A stretch of 35,462 nt of DNA from Betaproteobacteria bacterium (GTDB taxonomy: Bacteria > Pseudomonadota > Gammaproteobacteria > Burkholderiales > SG8-39). The translations under genes were made by a program, and so were the position numbers. The stretch lies in contig SHXK01000010.1 in assembly GCA_009693335.1 (NCBI GenBank), positions 1 to 35,462 of the forward strand, read 5' to 3'. A model generated the notes under the pieces. The model worked only from the letters and a program-made list of their open reading frames with translations. It was not told the origin of the DNA and made no database searches. This document shows positions 16,158 to 26,243 of this stretch, one piece after another. How positions within the stretch are numbered: position 1 is the stretch's first letter; each line of letters opens with the position of its first letter.

Positions 16158-17516
16158 CTAGGACTTCTTTTTCTTTTCCTCGGCGAGTTTTTGCTCGAGG
16201 TAATGAATGGAGGTGCCGCCGCGCAGGAAGCGCAGGTCGTGCAGCAGATCCAGGTGCAGAGGAATGTTGGTCTGAATGCCCTCGATCGCCATCTCGGAGA
16301 GGGCAATGCGCATGCGGCGGATCGCCTGCTCGCGCGTGGCGCCGTAAGCGATCACCTTGCCGATCATTGAATCGTAGTTGGGTGGCACGCTGTAGCCTGC
16401 GTAAACATGCGTATCCACCCGGATGCCCGGTCCACCCGGCGGGTGGTATGAGGTGATCCGCCCCGGCGATGGGGTAAAGCGGTAAGGATCCTCGGCATTG
16501 ATACGGCATTCGATCGCATGGCCGCGCAGCTCGATATCCTTTTGCCGGAACGGCAGCTTCTCGCCGTTGGCGATGTGGATCTGCAGTTGCACCAGGTCCA
16601 GGCCGGTGATCATCTCGGTCACCGGGTGCTCCACCTGCAGCCGGGTGTTCATCTCGATGAAATAGAACTCGCCGTTCTCGTACAGGAACTCGAAAGTGCC
16701 GGCGCCGCGGTAGCCGATTTTGCGACAGGCGTCGGCGCAGCGCTCACCGATGCGCTCGCGCTGCTTGGCGGTCATCTCAGGCGCGGGCGCCTCCTCGATG
16801 ATCTTCTGGTGGCGCCGCTGCATCGAGCAGTCGCGTTCGCCGAGGAACACCGTGTTCTTGTGCTCATCGGCCAGCACCTGAATCTCGATGTGCCGGGGAT
16901 TCTCGAGGAACTTCTCGATGTACACGGTGGCGTTGCCGAACGCCGCGAGCGCTTCCTGTCGCGTGAGGTTGATCGCGTTCAGCAGCGCCGCCTCGGTGTG
17001 CACCACGCGCATGCCGCGCCCGCCGCCGCCGGCGGCGGCCTTGATGATCACCGGGTAGCCGACTTTGCGCGCGATTTTGATGATTTCGGTGCTCTGCTCG
17101 GGCAGTGCTCCCTCCGAACCGGGCACCACCGGCACGCCCGCTTTGATCATGGCTTGCTTGGCGCTGACCTTGTCGCCCATCAGGCGGATGTTTTCTGGGC
17201 GTGGACCGATGAAGACGAAGCCGCTCGCCTCCACCTTCTCCGCGAAATCGGCGTTCTCGGAGAGAAAGCCGTAGCCGGGATGAATCGCCTCGGCGTCGGT
17301 GACTTCCGCCGCGCTGATGATCGCCTGGATGTTCAGATAGCTCGCTGCGGCGGGCGCCGGACCGATGCACACCGATTCGTCGGCCAGTTTCACGTACTTC
17401 GCCTCGGTATCAGCTTCGGAATGCACTACCACCGTGCGGATGCCCAGTTCGCGGCAGGCGCGCTGGATGCGCAGCGCGATCTCACCGCGGTTGGCGATCA
17501 GGATCTTTTCAAACAT
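16158..17516 (-). CDS. accC: Acetyl-CoA carboxylase biotin carboxylase subunit
   Basis: [54 protein letters not shown]. Confidence 0.98.
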   Translation of the reverse strand: MFEKILIANRGEIALRIQRACRELGIRTVVVHSEADTEAKYVKLADESVCIGPAPAAASYLNIQAIISAAEVTDAEAIHPGYGFLSENADFAEKVEASGFVFIGPRPENIRLMGDKVSAKQAMIKAGVPVVPGSEGALPEQSTEIIKIARKVGYPVIIKAAAGGGGRGMRVVHTEAALLNAINLTRQEALAAFGNATVYIEKFLENPRHIEIQVLADEHKNTVFLGERDCSMQRRHQKIIEEAPAPEMTAKQRERIGERCADACRKIGYRGAGTFEFLYENGEFYFIEMNTRLQVEHPVTEMITGLDLVQLQIHIANGEKLPFRQKDIELRGHAIECRINAEDPYRFTPSPGRITSYHPPGGPGIRVDTHVYAGYSVPPNYDSMIGKVIAYGATREQAIRRMRIALSEMAIEGIQTNIPLHLDLLHDLRFLRGGTSIHYLEQKLAEEKKKKS

Positions 17517-17575
17517 GCGTATCGCTCATCGAAGAAGAGAGGGGGGCGCGGGAGAACTTTATCCCCCTGCTCCGG

Positions 17576-18043
17576 CTAGCCAATGATGAACAGGGCCTGG
17601 CCGTACTCGACCGGCTGGCCGTTCTCGACCAGGATCGCCTTGACGATGCCAGAGACGTCGGCTTCGATCTCGTTCATCAGTTTCATGGCTTCGATGACGC
17701 AGAGGGTCTCGCCGGCCTTGATGGTGTCGCCGACCTCGACAAAGGGTTTCGCCTCCGGCGATGCCGAGTGGTAGAAGGTGCCCACCATCGGCGATTTGAC
17801 CACGTGGCCCTCAGGCGCGGCTTCGGCTGTGCTGGCGGCCGTAGGGGCCGCTGCGGCGTGGGCCACCGGTACGGTGCCTGCCTGGGCGACAGCGATGGGC
17901 GCTGACGCGGACGCGAGCGGGGTTACGCTGACCGCCCCGCCTCGTGAGATGCGGACTTTCTCCTCGCCCTCGGTGATCTCAAGCTCCCCGATGCCGGATT
18001 CCTGGACCAGGTCGATCAATTTTTTCAGTTTGCGCAGATCCAT
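17576..18043 (-). CDS. accB: Acetyl-CoA carboxylase biotin carboxyl carrier protein
   Basis: [32 protein letters not shown]; biotinyl motif [15 protein letters not shown]. Confidence 0.97.
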   Translation of the reverse strand: MDLRKLKKLIDLVQESGIGELEITEGEEKVRISRGGAVSVTPLASASAPIAVAQAGTVPVAHAAAAPTAASTAEAAPEGHVVKSPMVGTFYHSASPEAKPFVEVGDTIKAGETLCVIEAMKLMNEIEADVSGIVKAILVENGQPVEYGQALFIIG

Positions 18044-18059
18044 CTGGTTTCTTCCTTTT

Positions 18060-18081
18060 CCCCTGCAATTTATTGCCGGGG
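18060..18081 (-). other. Hairpin in accB leader
   Basis: CCCC-t-GCAAT-tt-ATTGC-c-GGGG: 9 paired positions with one mismatch, a few nt upstream of the AAGGAAG Shine-Dalgarno of accB. Confidence 0.6.
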
Positions 18082-18115
18082 AAGACCGCGGCGTTGAAGA
18101 CGGTGGCGTTCCGAA

Positions 18116-18574
18116 TTAACCGGTTTTGAGCCGCGCCATGGCGTAGTCGAGGGCAAGGTCGTAGCCGCGGCTGCCCAGGCCAAGTACGCTGCCGACCGCG
18201 ACTGCCGTGAAATGGGAATGCGCCCGCCACGGCTCGCGGGCATGGATGTTGGACAGATGAACTTCGATGAACGGGATTTGCACCGCAGTCAGAGCGTCGC
18301 GCAAGGCGATGCTGGAGTAGGTGAATGCGGCTGGATTGAGCAGGATGAACTCCACGCCATCACGCTTCGCCTGTTGGACGCGGTCGACTATCACCCCTTC
18401 GTGGTTAGTCTGAAAGCACTCAACCTTGATCCCTTTTGCCTTGCCCGCCGCGACGAGGCGACGTTCGATCATCAGCAGGGTTTCCCGCCCGTAGATCTCC
18501 GGCTCCCGGGACCCAAGGAGATTCAGGTTTGGCCCGTTTAGAACCAGGATGCTTTTGGATTTTGAGTTTTTCAT
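18116..18574 (-). CDS. aroQ: Type II 3-dehydroquinate dehydratase
   Basis: ILVLNGPNLNLLGSREPEIYG; EFILLNPAAFTYSSIALRDAL; EVHLSNIHAREPWRAHS. Confidence 0.97.
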   Translation of the reverse strand: MKNSKSKSILVLNGPNLNLLGSREPEIYGRETLLMIERRLVAAGKAKGIKVECFQTNHEGVIVDRVQQAKRDGVEFILLNPAAFTYSSIALRDALTAVQIPFIEVHLSNIHAREPWRAHSHFTAVAVGSVLGLGSRGYDLALDYAMARLKTG

Positions 18575-18638
18575 GATGTTCCGAGCAGAAGACAGCACTT
18601 TAACCGAAATTAGGCCACCCTTCAAAACCAGCTTGGGC

Positions 18639-19196
18639 TCAGGTCCGGGCCAAGGGGCCAAGGATCCTGTCCAGATCCTGTTGCTTGAGCACCCCCAGCT
18701 TCCGGTGGATGACGTTCCCCTGTCGGTCCGCAACCACAGTATAGGGTAGGCCCCCAGCACTGTTGCCAAGCTTGCGCATCAGATCCAGACCGTTAGCTTC
18801 GGCGATAAGGATAGGATAGGAGATCTTGAAAGATGCTGTGAAATCGATGATTTTAGAGGGATTATCGATGGCAATGCCGACAATTTCTACCCCTGCGGAG
18901 GCGTATTTCTCCCTGGCAGCGATCAATAAGGGGATCTCTTCCAGGCAGGGGGCGCACCAGGTCGCCCAGAAATTGCACATCAGGATGCGGCCTTGCCATT
19001 CGCTCAACTTGCGCGACTTGCCGGCCAGATCGACCAGGGTCGCCGAGCGCAGTGCCAGGCCCTCTGCGTCTGCGCTCTCCCCTGCACTGTCCCTGTTCGT
19101 CGATTGAAGCAGAAACGGTCCCAACAAAAAACCAGCTGCCGCGGCTGCGAGGCCGGCGGCGCCGAGCATCAAGGCCTCACGCCGGCCGGGTTTCAT
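18639..19196 (-). CDS. TlpA-family thiol:disulfide oxidoreductase
   Basis: N-terminal TM anchor, NFWATWCAPCLEEIPLL CxxC motif. Confidence 0.93.
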   Translation of the reverse strand: MKPGRREALMLGAAGLAAAAAGFLLGPFLLQSTNRDSAGESADAEGLALRSATLVDLAGKSRKLSEWQGRILMCNFWATWCAPCLEEIPLLIAAREKYASAGVEIVGIAIDNPSKIIDFTASFKISYPILIAEANGLDLMRKLGNSAGGLPYTVVADRQGNVIHRKLGVLKQQDLDRILGPLART

Positions 19197-19815
19197 CTGC
19201 GGATTCTTCCGGCCCGCTGTCCACCAAGGCCCGTACTTGTGCGATGCCGGCGCGTACCGTTACCCGGCCAGCAAGCGTGGTTTTTAGCGCTGAGCGCTCG
19301 TCGCGCGGATCGAACACCGATAAGCGCAGCGGCACGCCCTGCCAGTCGAGAGCAATCACGGCCACGGCGCGCGCGCGATCGCCGCTATAGCGCCGTTCGT
19401 CGCTCGCTTCATAGGCCAGGTGGCGGTCGATGAGAAACAACTCGACCTCCTTGGTGCTTTCCGGAAACAGCTGCAATTCAATTTCGGCGTAAGGCCCGGC
19501 GGTCCCCGTGAGCACCGCTCCGGTCAGATAGGGGTTGAAACGCTCCAGGGCGCGCATCGCCGCTAGGGCAAGTCCGCGCAGCTCAGCGACGCGCTCTGGA
19601 TGTTCTTCGGCCTGGTACAGCGCCAGATAGGCGCGCAACTCAGCCTCGATTTCGTCGTTGCCGGGAAGGGCTTCCGTATGGGCGGCGCCCAGCCCGCGCG
19701 CAGCCTTTTTCTTGGCGAGTGCGAAGTCGTTGATGCCGTCTTCGGCCATGAGGCGGGCCGCCGCCGCCGCGATGCGCGCCCGCATGCTGTTTTGCCGCGC
19801 GCTATTGCGACTCAT
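19177..19815 (-). CDS. Conserved hypothetical protein (upstream of mpl)
   Basis: 212-aa ORF with coding-like composition; overlaps tlpA by 20 nt; no confident domain assignment. Confidence 0.75.
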   Translation of the reverse strand: MSRNSARQNSMRARIAAAAARLMAEDGINDFALAKKKAARGLGAAHTEALPGNDEIEAELRAYLALYQAEEHPERVAELRGLALAAMRALERFNPYLTGAVLTGTAGPYAEIELQLFPESTKEVELFLIDRHLAYEASDERRYSGDRARAVAVIALDWQGVPLRLSVFDPRDERSALKTTLAGRVTVRAGIAQVRALVDSGPEESADETRPA

Positions 19816-19880
19816 CCCGGTGATGATAGCGCAGCCCTCGCGTACAATCGCCGCCTTCCCTTGGCCGGCCAGCGTACGCA

Positions 19881-21230
19881 GTGCATCTCCACATCCTCGG
19901 CGTCTGCGGCACCTTCATGGGCGGTATCGCGGCGATCGCGAAACAGGCCGGATTCCGCGTGACCGGATGCGACGCCAACGTTTATCCGCCAATGAGCGAC
20001 CAGCTCAGCGCACTGGGCATCGAATTGATCGAAGGTTATGGCGCCGACCAGCTGCACCTCGCGCCGGACTTGTGGGTGATTGGCAACGTGGTGAGCCGCG
20101 GCAACCCGTTGATGGAAGCGATCCTAGATCGTGGTGACCGTTACCTCTCTGGCCCCCAATGGCTTGCCGAGCAGGTATTGTTTGGTAAGTGGGTACTAGC
20201 TGTTGCAGGAACCCACGGCAAGACGACTACTTCCTCGATGCTGGCGTGGATCCTGAAGTTCGCTGGCCGGAGTCCAGGCTTCCTTATTGGTGGTATTGCC
20301 CCGGACCTGAAGGTGTCGGCTTGCTCGAGCGCTTCCGAGTGCTTCGTGATCGAGGCGGACGAGTACGACACGGCTTTCTTCGACAAGCGCTCCAAGTTTG
20401 TCCACTACCGGCCAAAAACCGTGATTTTGAACAATCTTGAGTTCGATCATGCTGACATCTTCGACGATCTTGCAGCGATTGAACGTCAATTTCATCATTT
20501 TGTACGTTCTGTCCCAGCCGTCGGCAGGATCATAGTGAACGGTCGGGACGCCGTGTTGAAACGTGTTCTTGCTCAGGGATGCTGGACCCCACTGGAAGAG
20601 TTCGGTGTCATGGCGGGGTGGGAGGCGGGCGACCCGGACGGCGAGGGCACTTTCGAGATCGCCTGGCAAGGCAGGGCTCTCGGCAGACTCAAGTGGGCGC
20701 AAGCTGGGGAAGTCAACCGCCTGAACGCGATCGCCGCCATTGCAGCGGCGCGCCATGTTGGCGTTGACCCGGAGGTTGCGATCGAAGCGCTCTCCAGGTT
20801 CAGCGGCGTACAGCGCCGCCTGGAACTGAAAGGCAGCGTTCGTGGCGTACGGGTGTACGACGATTTCGCCCATCACCCGACTGCGATTCGGGAAACCATC
20901 GCCGGGCTACGCCAGCGCCACCGCGACGGCCGTATCCTCGCGGTGTTCGAGCCGCGTTCAAACACGTTGAAGAAAGGTGTCATGAAAGATGCCCTTCCCG
21001 GAAGTTTTGTTGGGACCGATCGGACTTACATCTATAGTGCCGGTCTTTCCTGGGACGCCGAATCGGTGTTCGCGCCGCTCGCGGCAGGCGTCTGTTGCGA
21101 GGCGAACCTGGAGGTCTTGGTCGCTGCAGTCGTTGCCGAGGCCCGGAACGGCGACCAGATCCTGGTGATGTCAAACGGCGGCTTCGGCGGCATCCACCAG
21201 AAGTTACTGGCGGCGCTAGCAGGGAACTGA
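19881..21230 (+). CDS. mpl: UDP-N-acetylmuramate:L-alanyl-gamma-D-glutamyl-meso-diaminopimelate ligase
   Basis: HILGVCGTFMGGIAAIAKQAGFRVTGCDANVYPPMSDQL; AGTHGKTTTSSMLAWIL; GTG start. Confidence 0.95.
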   Translation: MHLHILGVCGTFMGGIAAIAKQAGFRVTGCDANVYPPMSDQLSALGIELIEGYGADQLHLAPDLWVIGNVVSRGNPLMEAILDRGDRYLSGPQWLAEQVLFGKWVLAVAGTHGKTTTSSMLAWILKFAGRSPGFLIGGIAPDLKVSACSSASECFVIEADEYDTAFFDKRSKFVHYRPKTVILNNLEFDHADIFDDLAAIERQFHHFVRSVPAVGRIIVNGRDAVLKRVLAQGCWTPLEEFGVMAGWEAGDPDGEGTFEIAWQGRALGRLKWAQAGEVNRLNAIAAIAAARHVGVDPEVAIEALSRFSGVQRRLELKGSVRGVRVYDDFAHHPTAIRETIAGLRQRHRDGRILAVFEPRSNTLKKGVMKDALPGSFVGTDRTYIYSAGLSWDAESVFAPLAAGVCCEANLEVLVAAVVAEARNGDQILVMSNGGFGGIHQKLLAALAGN

Positions 21231-21237
21231 CCAGAGC

Positions 21238-21825
21238 ATGCTCATCTACCTGCACGGCTTCAACAGTTCGCCCGCCTCGCACAAAGCGCAGGTGATGAAG
21301 GCCACTATGGAGAGCAGGGGACAGGGGCACCTCTACGCTTGCCCTGCGCTGCCCGATACGCCGCACGAAGCGATCCGCGTCATCGAGGCCGTTGTCGAGG
21401 AAAATTCGGCCGGCCGCGATCCGCGCACGGTAACTTTCATCGGCAGCTCGCTGGGTGGTTTCTACGCTACCTACCTTGCGGAAAAACTGGGCTGCCGTGC
21501 CGTTCTTATCAATCCGGCGATCACGCCGCATATTGGACTCGAGACCTACCTCGGCACACAGAAGAATCTGCATACCGGCCAGCTCTACGAACTGACGCAC
21601 GCGCATCTCGACGGTTGGCGGGCACTGGTAGTCGAGCGCATCGATCCGGAGCGCTATCTGCTGCTGCTGGAAACCGGCGATGAAGTCCTCGACTGGCGCG
21701 TAGCCGCGCGCAAATACGAGGGCGCGCGCACGGTGATCCGCGACGGCGGCGACCACTCCTTGCAGAGCTATGCCGAGCACCTTGAGCGGATCCTGGCGTT
21801 TGCCGGGCTAGGCGTTTGCAGATGA
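21238..21825 (+). CDS. YqiA/YcfP family alpha/beta-fold esterase
   Basis: MLIYLHGFNSSPASHKA; FIGSSLGGFYATYLAEKLG; GGDHSLQSY. Confidence 0.92.
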   Translation: MLIYLHGFNSSPASHKAQVMKATMESRGQGHLYACPALPDTPHEAIRVIEAVVEENSAGRDPRTVTFIGSSLGGFYATYLAEKLGCRAVLINPAITPHIGLETYLGTQKNLHTGQLYELTHAHLDGWRALVVERIDPERYLLLLETGDEVLDWRVAARKYEGARTVIRDGGDHSLQSYAEHLERILAFAGLGVCR

Positions 21826-23717
21826 ATGTCCTCTACGAGGAGGAGGGCGAGTACAAGGCCGGCGTGGTGCTGTCGCAAAGCCCCGCCCATTACCAGGTCG
21901 AGAGTCCGCATGGGCGCCGCTCCAAGATCAAGGCCGCCAATGTGGTCCTCAGCTTCGAGCAGCCCTCGGCGGGGGAACTGCTGACGGAGGCGCGCAAACT
22001 CGCCGATGACCTGGACACCGATTTCCTCTGGCAATGCCGCAAGGGTGCCGAGTTCAGCTTCCAGGATCTGTCGCGTGATTACGTCGGTCACCCTCCGAGC
22101 GCCGTGGAATCCGCCGGGGTGCTGCTCAAGCTGCACTCAGCGCCTATGTATTTCTACCGCCGGGGCCGAGGACGCTTCCAGGCAGCGCCCGAGGACACCC
22201 TCAAGCTGGCGCTGGCCGGGGTGGAGAAAAAAAAGCGCTTGCAGGAACAAATCGCGCAGTGGACGGTGCAGCTGTCGTCCTTTGTATGCCCGCCCGAGAT
22301 CGCCTGCCTGCGCGACGAATTGCTCTACGCTCCGGATCGCGCCAGACCGGAGACCAAGGCGCTGGAGCAGGCTTGCGCGCAGGCCGGCCTTAGCACGGCG
22401 CGCCTGTTCGAGCGCTGCGGCCTGCTTGCCGACAGCCACGAGTACCACCTCGGGCGCTTCGTGCACGAGTTCTATCCGAGGGGGACCGGTTTTCCGCCAC
22501 ATGACGCGCCCACGCCGCTTGACGACCTGCCGCTCGCCGCATGTGTGGCTTTCAGCCTGGACGACATCGGCACTACGGAGATCGATGACGCGTTTTCAGT
22601 GATGCGTGTAGCGGACGACGAGCTGCGCATCGGCGTCCATATCGCCGCCCCGGGCTTGGCATTCGCGCCCGGCTCGGCGCTCGATGCCATCGCCCGCGAA
22701 CGGCTCTCGACTGCCTACATGCCGGGACGGAAATTCACCATGCTCCCGGACGACACGGTGGCACAACTGTCGCTCGACGAGGGCCATGAGCGGCCGGTGG
22801 TATCGCTCTACCTGAACGTAGGGGCGAAGGATTTCGCGCTGCGCGGCCGGCATACAAAACTGGAGCGCGTGAAAGTGGCCGCCAATCTGCGCCACACCGG
22901 GCACGCTGCGCTGAATGCCGCTTTCGAAGCCGGCGGGGCCAATCCGGCCCGCCTGGGGCTTGCTTACGAAGAGGAACTGCACACGCTGTGGCAGCTGGCG
23001 CTGGCGCTCGAAAACCGCCGCGGCAAGCCCAGCGTCAACGCCGCTAACCTCGATTTCATTTTCCGCCTGGAGGGCGGGCGGGTGGTGATCGAAGCACGCA
23101 AACGCGGCGCGCCGCTCGACAAGTTGGTGTCGGAACTCATGATTCTTGCCAACACCAGCTGGGGCGAGCAGCTTGCGGAGAAGGACATCGCCGGCATCTA
23201 CCGCGTGCAGTCCTCGGGCAAGGTCAGGCTGAGCGTGCACGCGGAAATGCACGAAGGCTTGGGCGTGTCGTCCTATGCCTGGATGAGCTCACCGCTGCGC
23301 CGTTACGTGGACCTCATCAACCAGTGGCAGCTGGTGGCCGGTTTGCGCGGCCAGCGACCGCCGTTTGCGCGCAATACCGAGTCGCTGCTCGCGGCGCTGC
23401 GCGCATTCGAAGTAATCGCTGCGGGCTACGATGAGCATCAGCGCGCGATGGAGCATTACTGGTGCCTGCGCTGGATTGAGCAGGAGCGCCAAGCGCAGCA
23501 AGAAGGCAGTGTCGAGATCGAAGGCTTGGTGCTGCGCGACAACCTGGTGCGCCTGGTGCGCCTGCCACTGGTACTACGGGTGTCCTCGCTGCCCGAGCTG
23601 CCCCCCGGCGCGCGCGTGCGCCTGGCGCTCGGCGCGCCAGACCTGCTCGAGCGCACCGTGGCTTGCGCCTGGCGGGAGACGCTAGAGCCGGGGGCGCGCG
23701 AGCAGAAGCCGCGCTAA
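21822..23717 (+). CDS. RNB-domain (RNase II family) exoribonuclease
   Basis: SLDDIGTTEIDDAFSV active-site motif; YAWMSSPLRRYVDLINQWQL. Confidence 0.93.
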   Translation: MNVLYEEEGEYKAGVVLSQSPAHYQVESPHGRRSKIKAANVVLSFEQPSAGELLTEARKLADDLDTDFLWQCRKGAEFSFQDLSRDYVGHPPSAVESAGVLLKLHSAPMYFYRRGRGRFQAAPEDTLKLALAGVEKKKRLQEQIAQWTVQLSSFVCPPEIACLRDELLYAPDRARPETKALEQACAQAGLSTARLFERCGLLADSHEYHLGRFVHEFYPRGTGFPPHDAPTPLDDLPLAACVAFSLDDIGTTEIDDAFSVMRVADDELRIGVHIAAPGLAFAPGSALDAIARERLSTAYMPGRKFTMLPDDTVAQLSLDEGHERPVVSLYLNVGAKDFALRGRHTKLERVKVAANLRHTGHAALNAAFEAGGANPARLGLAYEEELHTLWQLALALENRRGKPSVNAANLDFIFRLEGGRVVIEARKRGAPLDKLVSELMILANTSWGEQLAEKDIAGIYRVQSSGKVRLSVHAEMHEGLGVSSYAWMSSPLRRYVDLINQWQLVAGLRGQRPPFARNTESLLAALRAFEVIAAGYDEHQRAMEHYWCLRWIEQERQAQQEGSVEIEGLVLRDNLVRLVRLPLVLRVSSLPELPPGARVRLALGAPDLLERTVACAWRETLEPGAREQKPR

Positions 23718-23752
23718 GAGCCTAAAATGCCCGCAGAGCATCGCCGTCAGAG

Positions 23753-24667
23753 GTGATTTTGCACGGCAACACCGCGAGCCTATTGCTGGATCCGCGTGAA
23801 TACTGGAGCGGACTCGACCGCCAGTCCCGCGTATTGGCGATGTCGGTCGCGGTTTCCATCCTGCTGCATGCGGTCCTGCTGACGATCCAGTTCCGCTTTC
23901 CGGACGCGCTGCGCTGGCAATCGGCCAATCAGCCGCTCGAAGTGATCCTGGTGAACGCCAAGACGAGCGACCCACCCTCGCGCGCCAAGGCGCTGGCGCA
24001 AGCCAACCTGGATGGTGGCGGCAATACCGACGAGAAGCTGCGCGCAAGTAGCCCGGCGCCGGTCAGCAACCCGCGCAATCCCGGACGCGATTTGTCCGAG
24101 TCGCAGCGCCGCCAGCGTGAGCTGGAGGCGCAGCAGCACAAACTCCTGGCGCTCAACCGCGAGCCGGGCGCCAAAGTGCCGACTGAATCACAGCAGCAAA
24201 CGTCGGCAGAGGCTACGTCGCAGGTTTCCGGGCGCGACATGGCCGAGCGTTCGCTGGCGATTCTCCATCTGCAAGCGCAGATCGCGCGGCAGACGCAGGA
24301 CCACCAGGAGCGGCCGCGCAAGCGCTTCATCGGCGCCAACACCAAGGAATACCGTTTCGCGCAATACGAAGAAGACTGGCGCGCCAAAATCGAGCGGGTG
24401 GGAACACTCAATTACCCGGCCGAAGCGCGTGGCAAGCTCTACGGCGAGCTGCGACTGACGGTGACGATCCGGCCCGACGGCACGGTGGAGGCCATCGATC
24501 TCGATCGCTCCTCCGGCCTCAGGGTGCTCGACCAGGCTGCGTTCCGTATTGTGCAGATGGCGGCGCCATTTGCTGCTTTTCCGGCCGACATTCGCAAAGA
24601 CACCGACTTGCTGGTGATCACGCGCACCTGGTTCTTCGCCCGCGGCGACAAGGTCTGGACAGAGTAG
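23753..24667 (+). CDS. Energy transducer TonB-like protein
   Basis: Single N-terminal TM; C-terminal LNYPAEARGKLYGELRLTVTIRPDGTVEAIDLDRSSG; GTG start. Confidence 0.88.
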   Translation: MILHGNTASLLLDPREYWSGLDRQSRVLAMSVAVSILLHAVLLTIQFRFPDALRWQSANQPLEVILVNAKTSDPPSRAKALAQANLDGGGNTDEKLRASSPAPVSNPRNPGRDLSESQRRQRELEAQQHKLLALNREPGAKVPTESQQQTSAEATSQVSGRDMAERSLAILHLQAQIARQTQDHQERPRKRFIGANTKEYRFAQYEEDWRAKIERVGTLNYPAEARGKLYGELRLTVTIRPDGTVEAIDLDRSSGLRVLDQAAFRIVQMAAPFAAFPADIRKDTDLLVITRTWFFARGDKVWTE

Positions 24668-24682
24668 CCAGAGCGATTCACG

Positions 24683-25498
24683 ATGCCCGACTGTTACGTT
24701 GTTATTGGCAACCCCGTGGCGCACTCAAAATCGCCGTGGATACATGCGCAGTTCGCCCGCCAGCTGCGGCAGGACATCGAGTACGCGCGCATTGAAGCGC
24801 CACTCGATGGTTTTGCGCGCACGGTGGATGCGTTTCGCGCTGCTGGTGGGCGTGGCGCCAACGTCACCTTGCCGTTCAAGGAGCAGGCTTTTGTCTACTG
24901 CCGCGACGCAGTAAGCCTAAGAGCGCGCGTGGCGGGCGTGGTGAACACGCTCATCTTCGAGGGCGGCGGCCCGGCCAGTGAAATACGAGGCGACAATACG
25001 GACGGCGTGGGGCTACTGCGCGATATCACGGTCAACCTCGGGCGCGCGATCATGGGTCAGCGCGTACTGCTGATGGGGGCGGGCGGCGCGGCGCAGGGCG
25101 TTCTCGGCCCGTTGCTCGGCGCTGGCCCGCAGTGCCTAGTGATTGCGAATCGTAGCGCAGCCAAAGCACGCTCGCTGGCGCAGCGCCATGGCGCGGCGGC
25201 AGGGGGTGGCTACGACGAGCTCGGCGGCGCGCAGTTTGATCTCTTGATCAATGCCACTTCGGCGGGCCTCGCGGATGAAGCCCCGCCGCTGCCGCCGAGT
25301 GCATTTGCGCCCGGTGCGCTCGGCTATGACATGGTGTACGGTCGCGACACGCCTTTTCTCGCTATGGCGCGCGCCGCAGGGGCCGAGGCACGCGATGGCG
25401 GCGGCATGCTGGTTGAGCAGGCGGCGGAATCCTTTTTCCTTTGGCGCGGCCTGCGCCCGGACACAGCGCCGGTACTCGCAGCGCTGCGCCAGCCCTGA
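24683..25498 (+). CDS. aroE: Shikimate dehydrogenase
   Basis: VIGNPVAHSKSPWIHAQFARQL; GANVTLPFKEQAF; GAGGAAQGVL. Confidence 0.96.
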   Translation: MPDCYVVIGNPVAHSKSPWIHAQFARQLRQDIEYARIEAPLDGFARTVDAFRAAGGRGANVTLPFKEQAFVYCRDAVSLRARVAGVVNTLIFEGGGPASEIRGDNTDGVGLLRDITVNLGRAIMGQRVLLMGAGGAAQGVLGPLLGAGPQCLVIANRSAAKARSLAQRHGAAAGGGYDELGGAQFDLLINATSAGLADEAPPLPPSAFAPGALGYDMVYGRDTPFLAMARAAGAEARDGGGMLVEQAAESFFLWRGLRPDTAPVLAALRQP

Positions 25499-26226
25499 TG
25501 TCGGCCGCCGCAGGCCGCGTGTTTCGCAGGACGCGCATCGCTTGGAAGATTTTCTGCTACAGCCTGGGCGCACTGGTCTTGGCCGTGGCCGTGGTGCAGT
25601 GCTGGTTCTACGCCCACGTTCTGTGGTGGCGTGTGTACCAGCCCGCCAATACCGCGTTTATGGAAACGCGTCTCGAGCAACTGCGCGAGAAGGATCCCAA
25701 GGCGAAGCTCGCGCACCAGTGGGTGGACTACGCGCGTATCGCGACGGAGTTGAAGCGCGCCGTGGTTGCCGCCGAGGATGCGAAGTTCGTCGGCCACGAA
25801 GGCTTCGACTGGGAGGCGATCTCCAAGGCCATGGAGAAGAACGAGAAAACAGGCAGAGTGGTGTCCGGCGCCTCGACCATCAGCCAGCAGCTGGCAAAGA
25901 ACCTGTTCCTCTCGGGCGAGCGCTCCTGGCTGCGCAAGGGCCAGGAAGCGGTGATCACCTGGATGCTGGAATCCACTCTCAGCAAGCGTCGCATCCTGGA
26001 GCTCTATCTCAATTTCGCCGAGTGGGGTGTAGGGGTGTTTGGCGCCGAAGCCGCAGCCCGATACCATTTCGGCATCAACGCGGCGGCCTTGAATGCATCA
26101 GAAGCGGCATTTCTGGCAGCGGTCCTGCCCAGCCCGCGACGCTATGCGCCGGGACACATCACGCCTTACGTCGCTGGCCGGGTCGAGACGATCCTGGCGC
26201 GCATGCCGGCGGCGCAGATCCCTTAA
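25498..26226 (+). CDS. mtgA: Monofunctional biosynthetic peptidoglycan transglycosylase
   Basis: AVVAAEDAKFVGHEGFDWEAI; GASTISQQLAKNLFLS; 1-nt start/stop overlap with aroE. Confidence 0.95.
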   Translation: MSAAAGRVFRRTRIAWKIFCYSLGALVLAVAVVQCWFYAHVLWWRVYQPANTAFMETRLEQLREKDPKAKLAHQWVDYARIATELKRAVVAAEDAKFVGHEGFDWEAISKAMEKNEKTGRVVSGASTISQQLAKNLFLSGERSWLRKGQEAVITWMLESTLSKRRILELYLNFAEWGVGVFGAEAAARYHFGINAAALNASEAAFLAAVLPSPRRYAPGHITPYVAGRVETILARMPAAQIP

Positions 26227-26243
26227 GCGGACCTTATACCTGC

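Noticed and set aside
16518-17579. 353-aa plus-strand ORF opposite accC
   Set aside because: Antisense shadow of a highly conserved gene in GC-rich DNA; low-complexity translation with no recognisable domain.
20980-21780. 266-aa minus-strand ORF opposite mpl/yqiA
   Set aside because: Shadow frame across two real genes.
25251-26243. N-terminal extension of the mgtE ORF (788 aa as listed)
   Set aside because: Overlaps aroE and mtgA in another frame; MgtE homology begins at [14 protein letters not shown] (26244).
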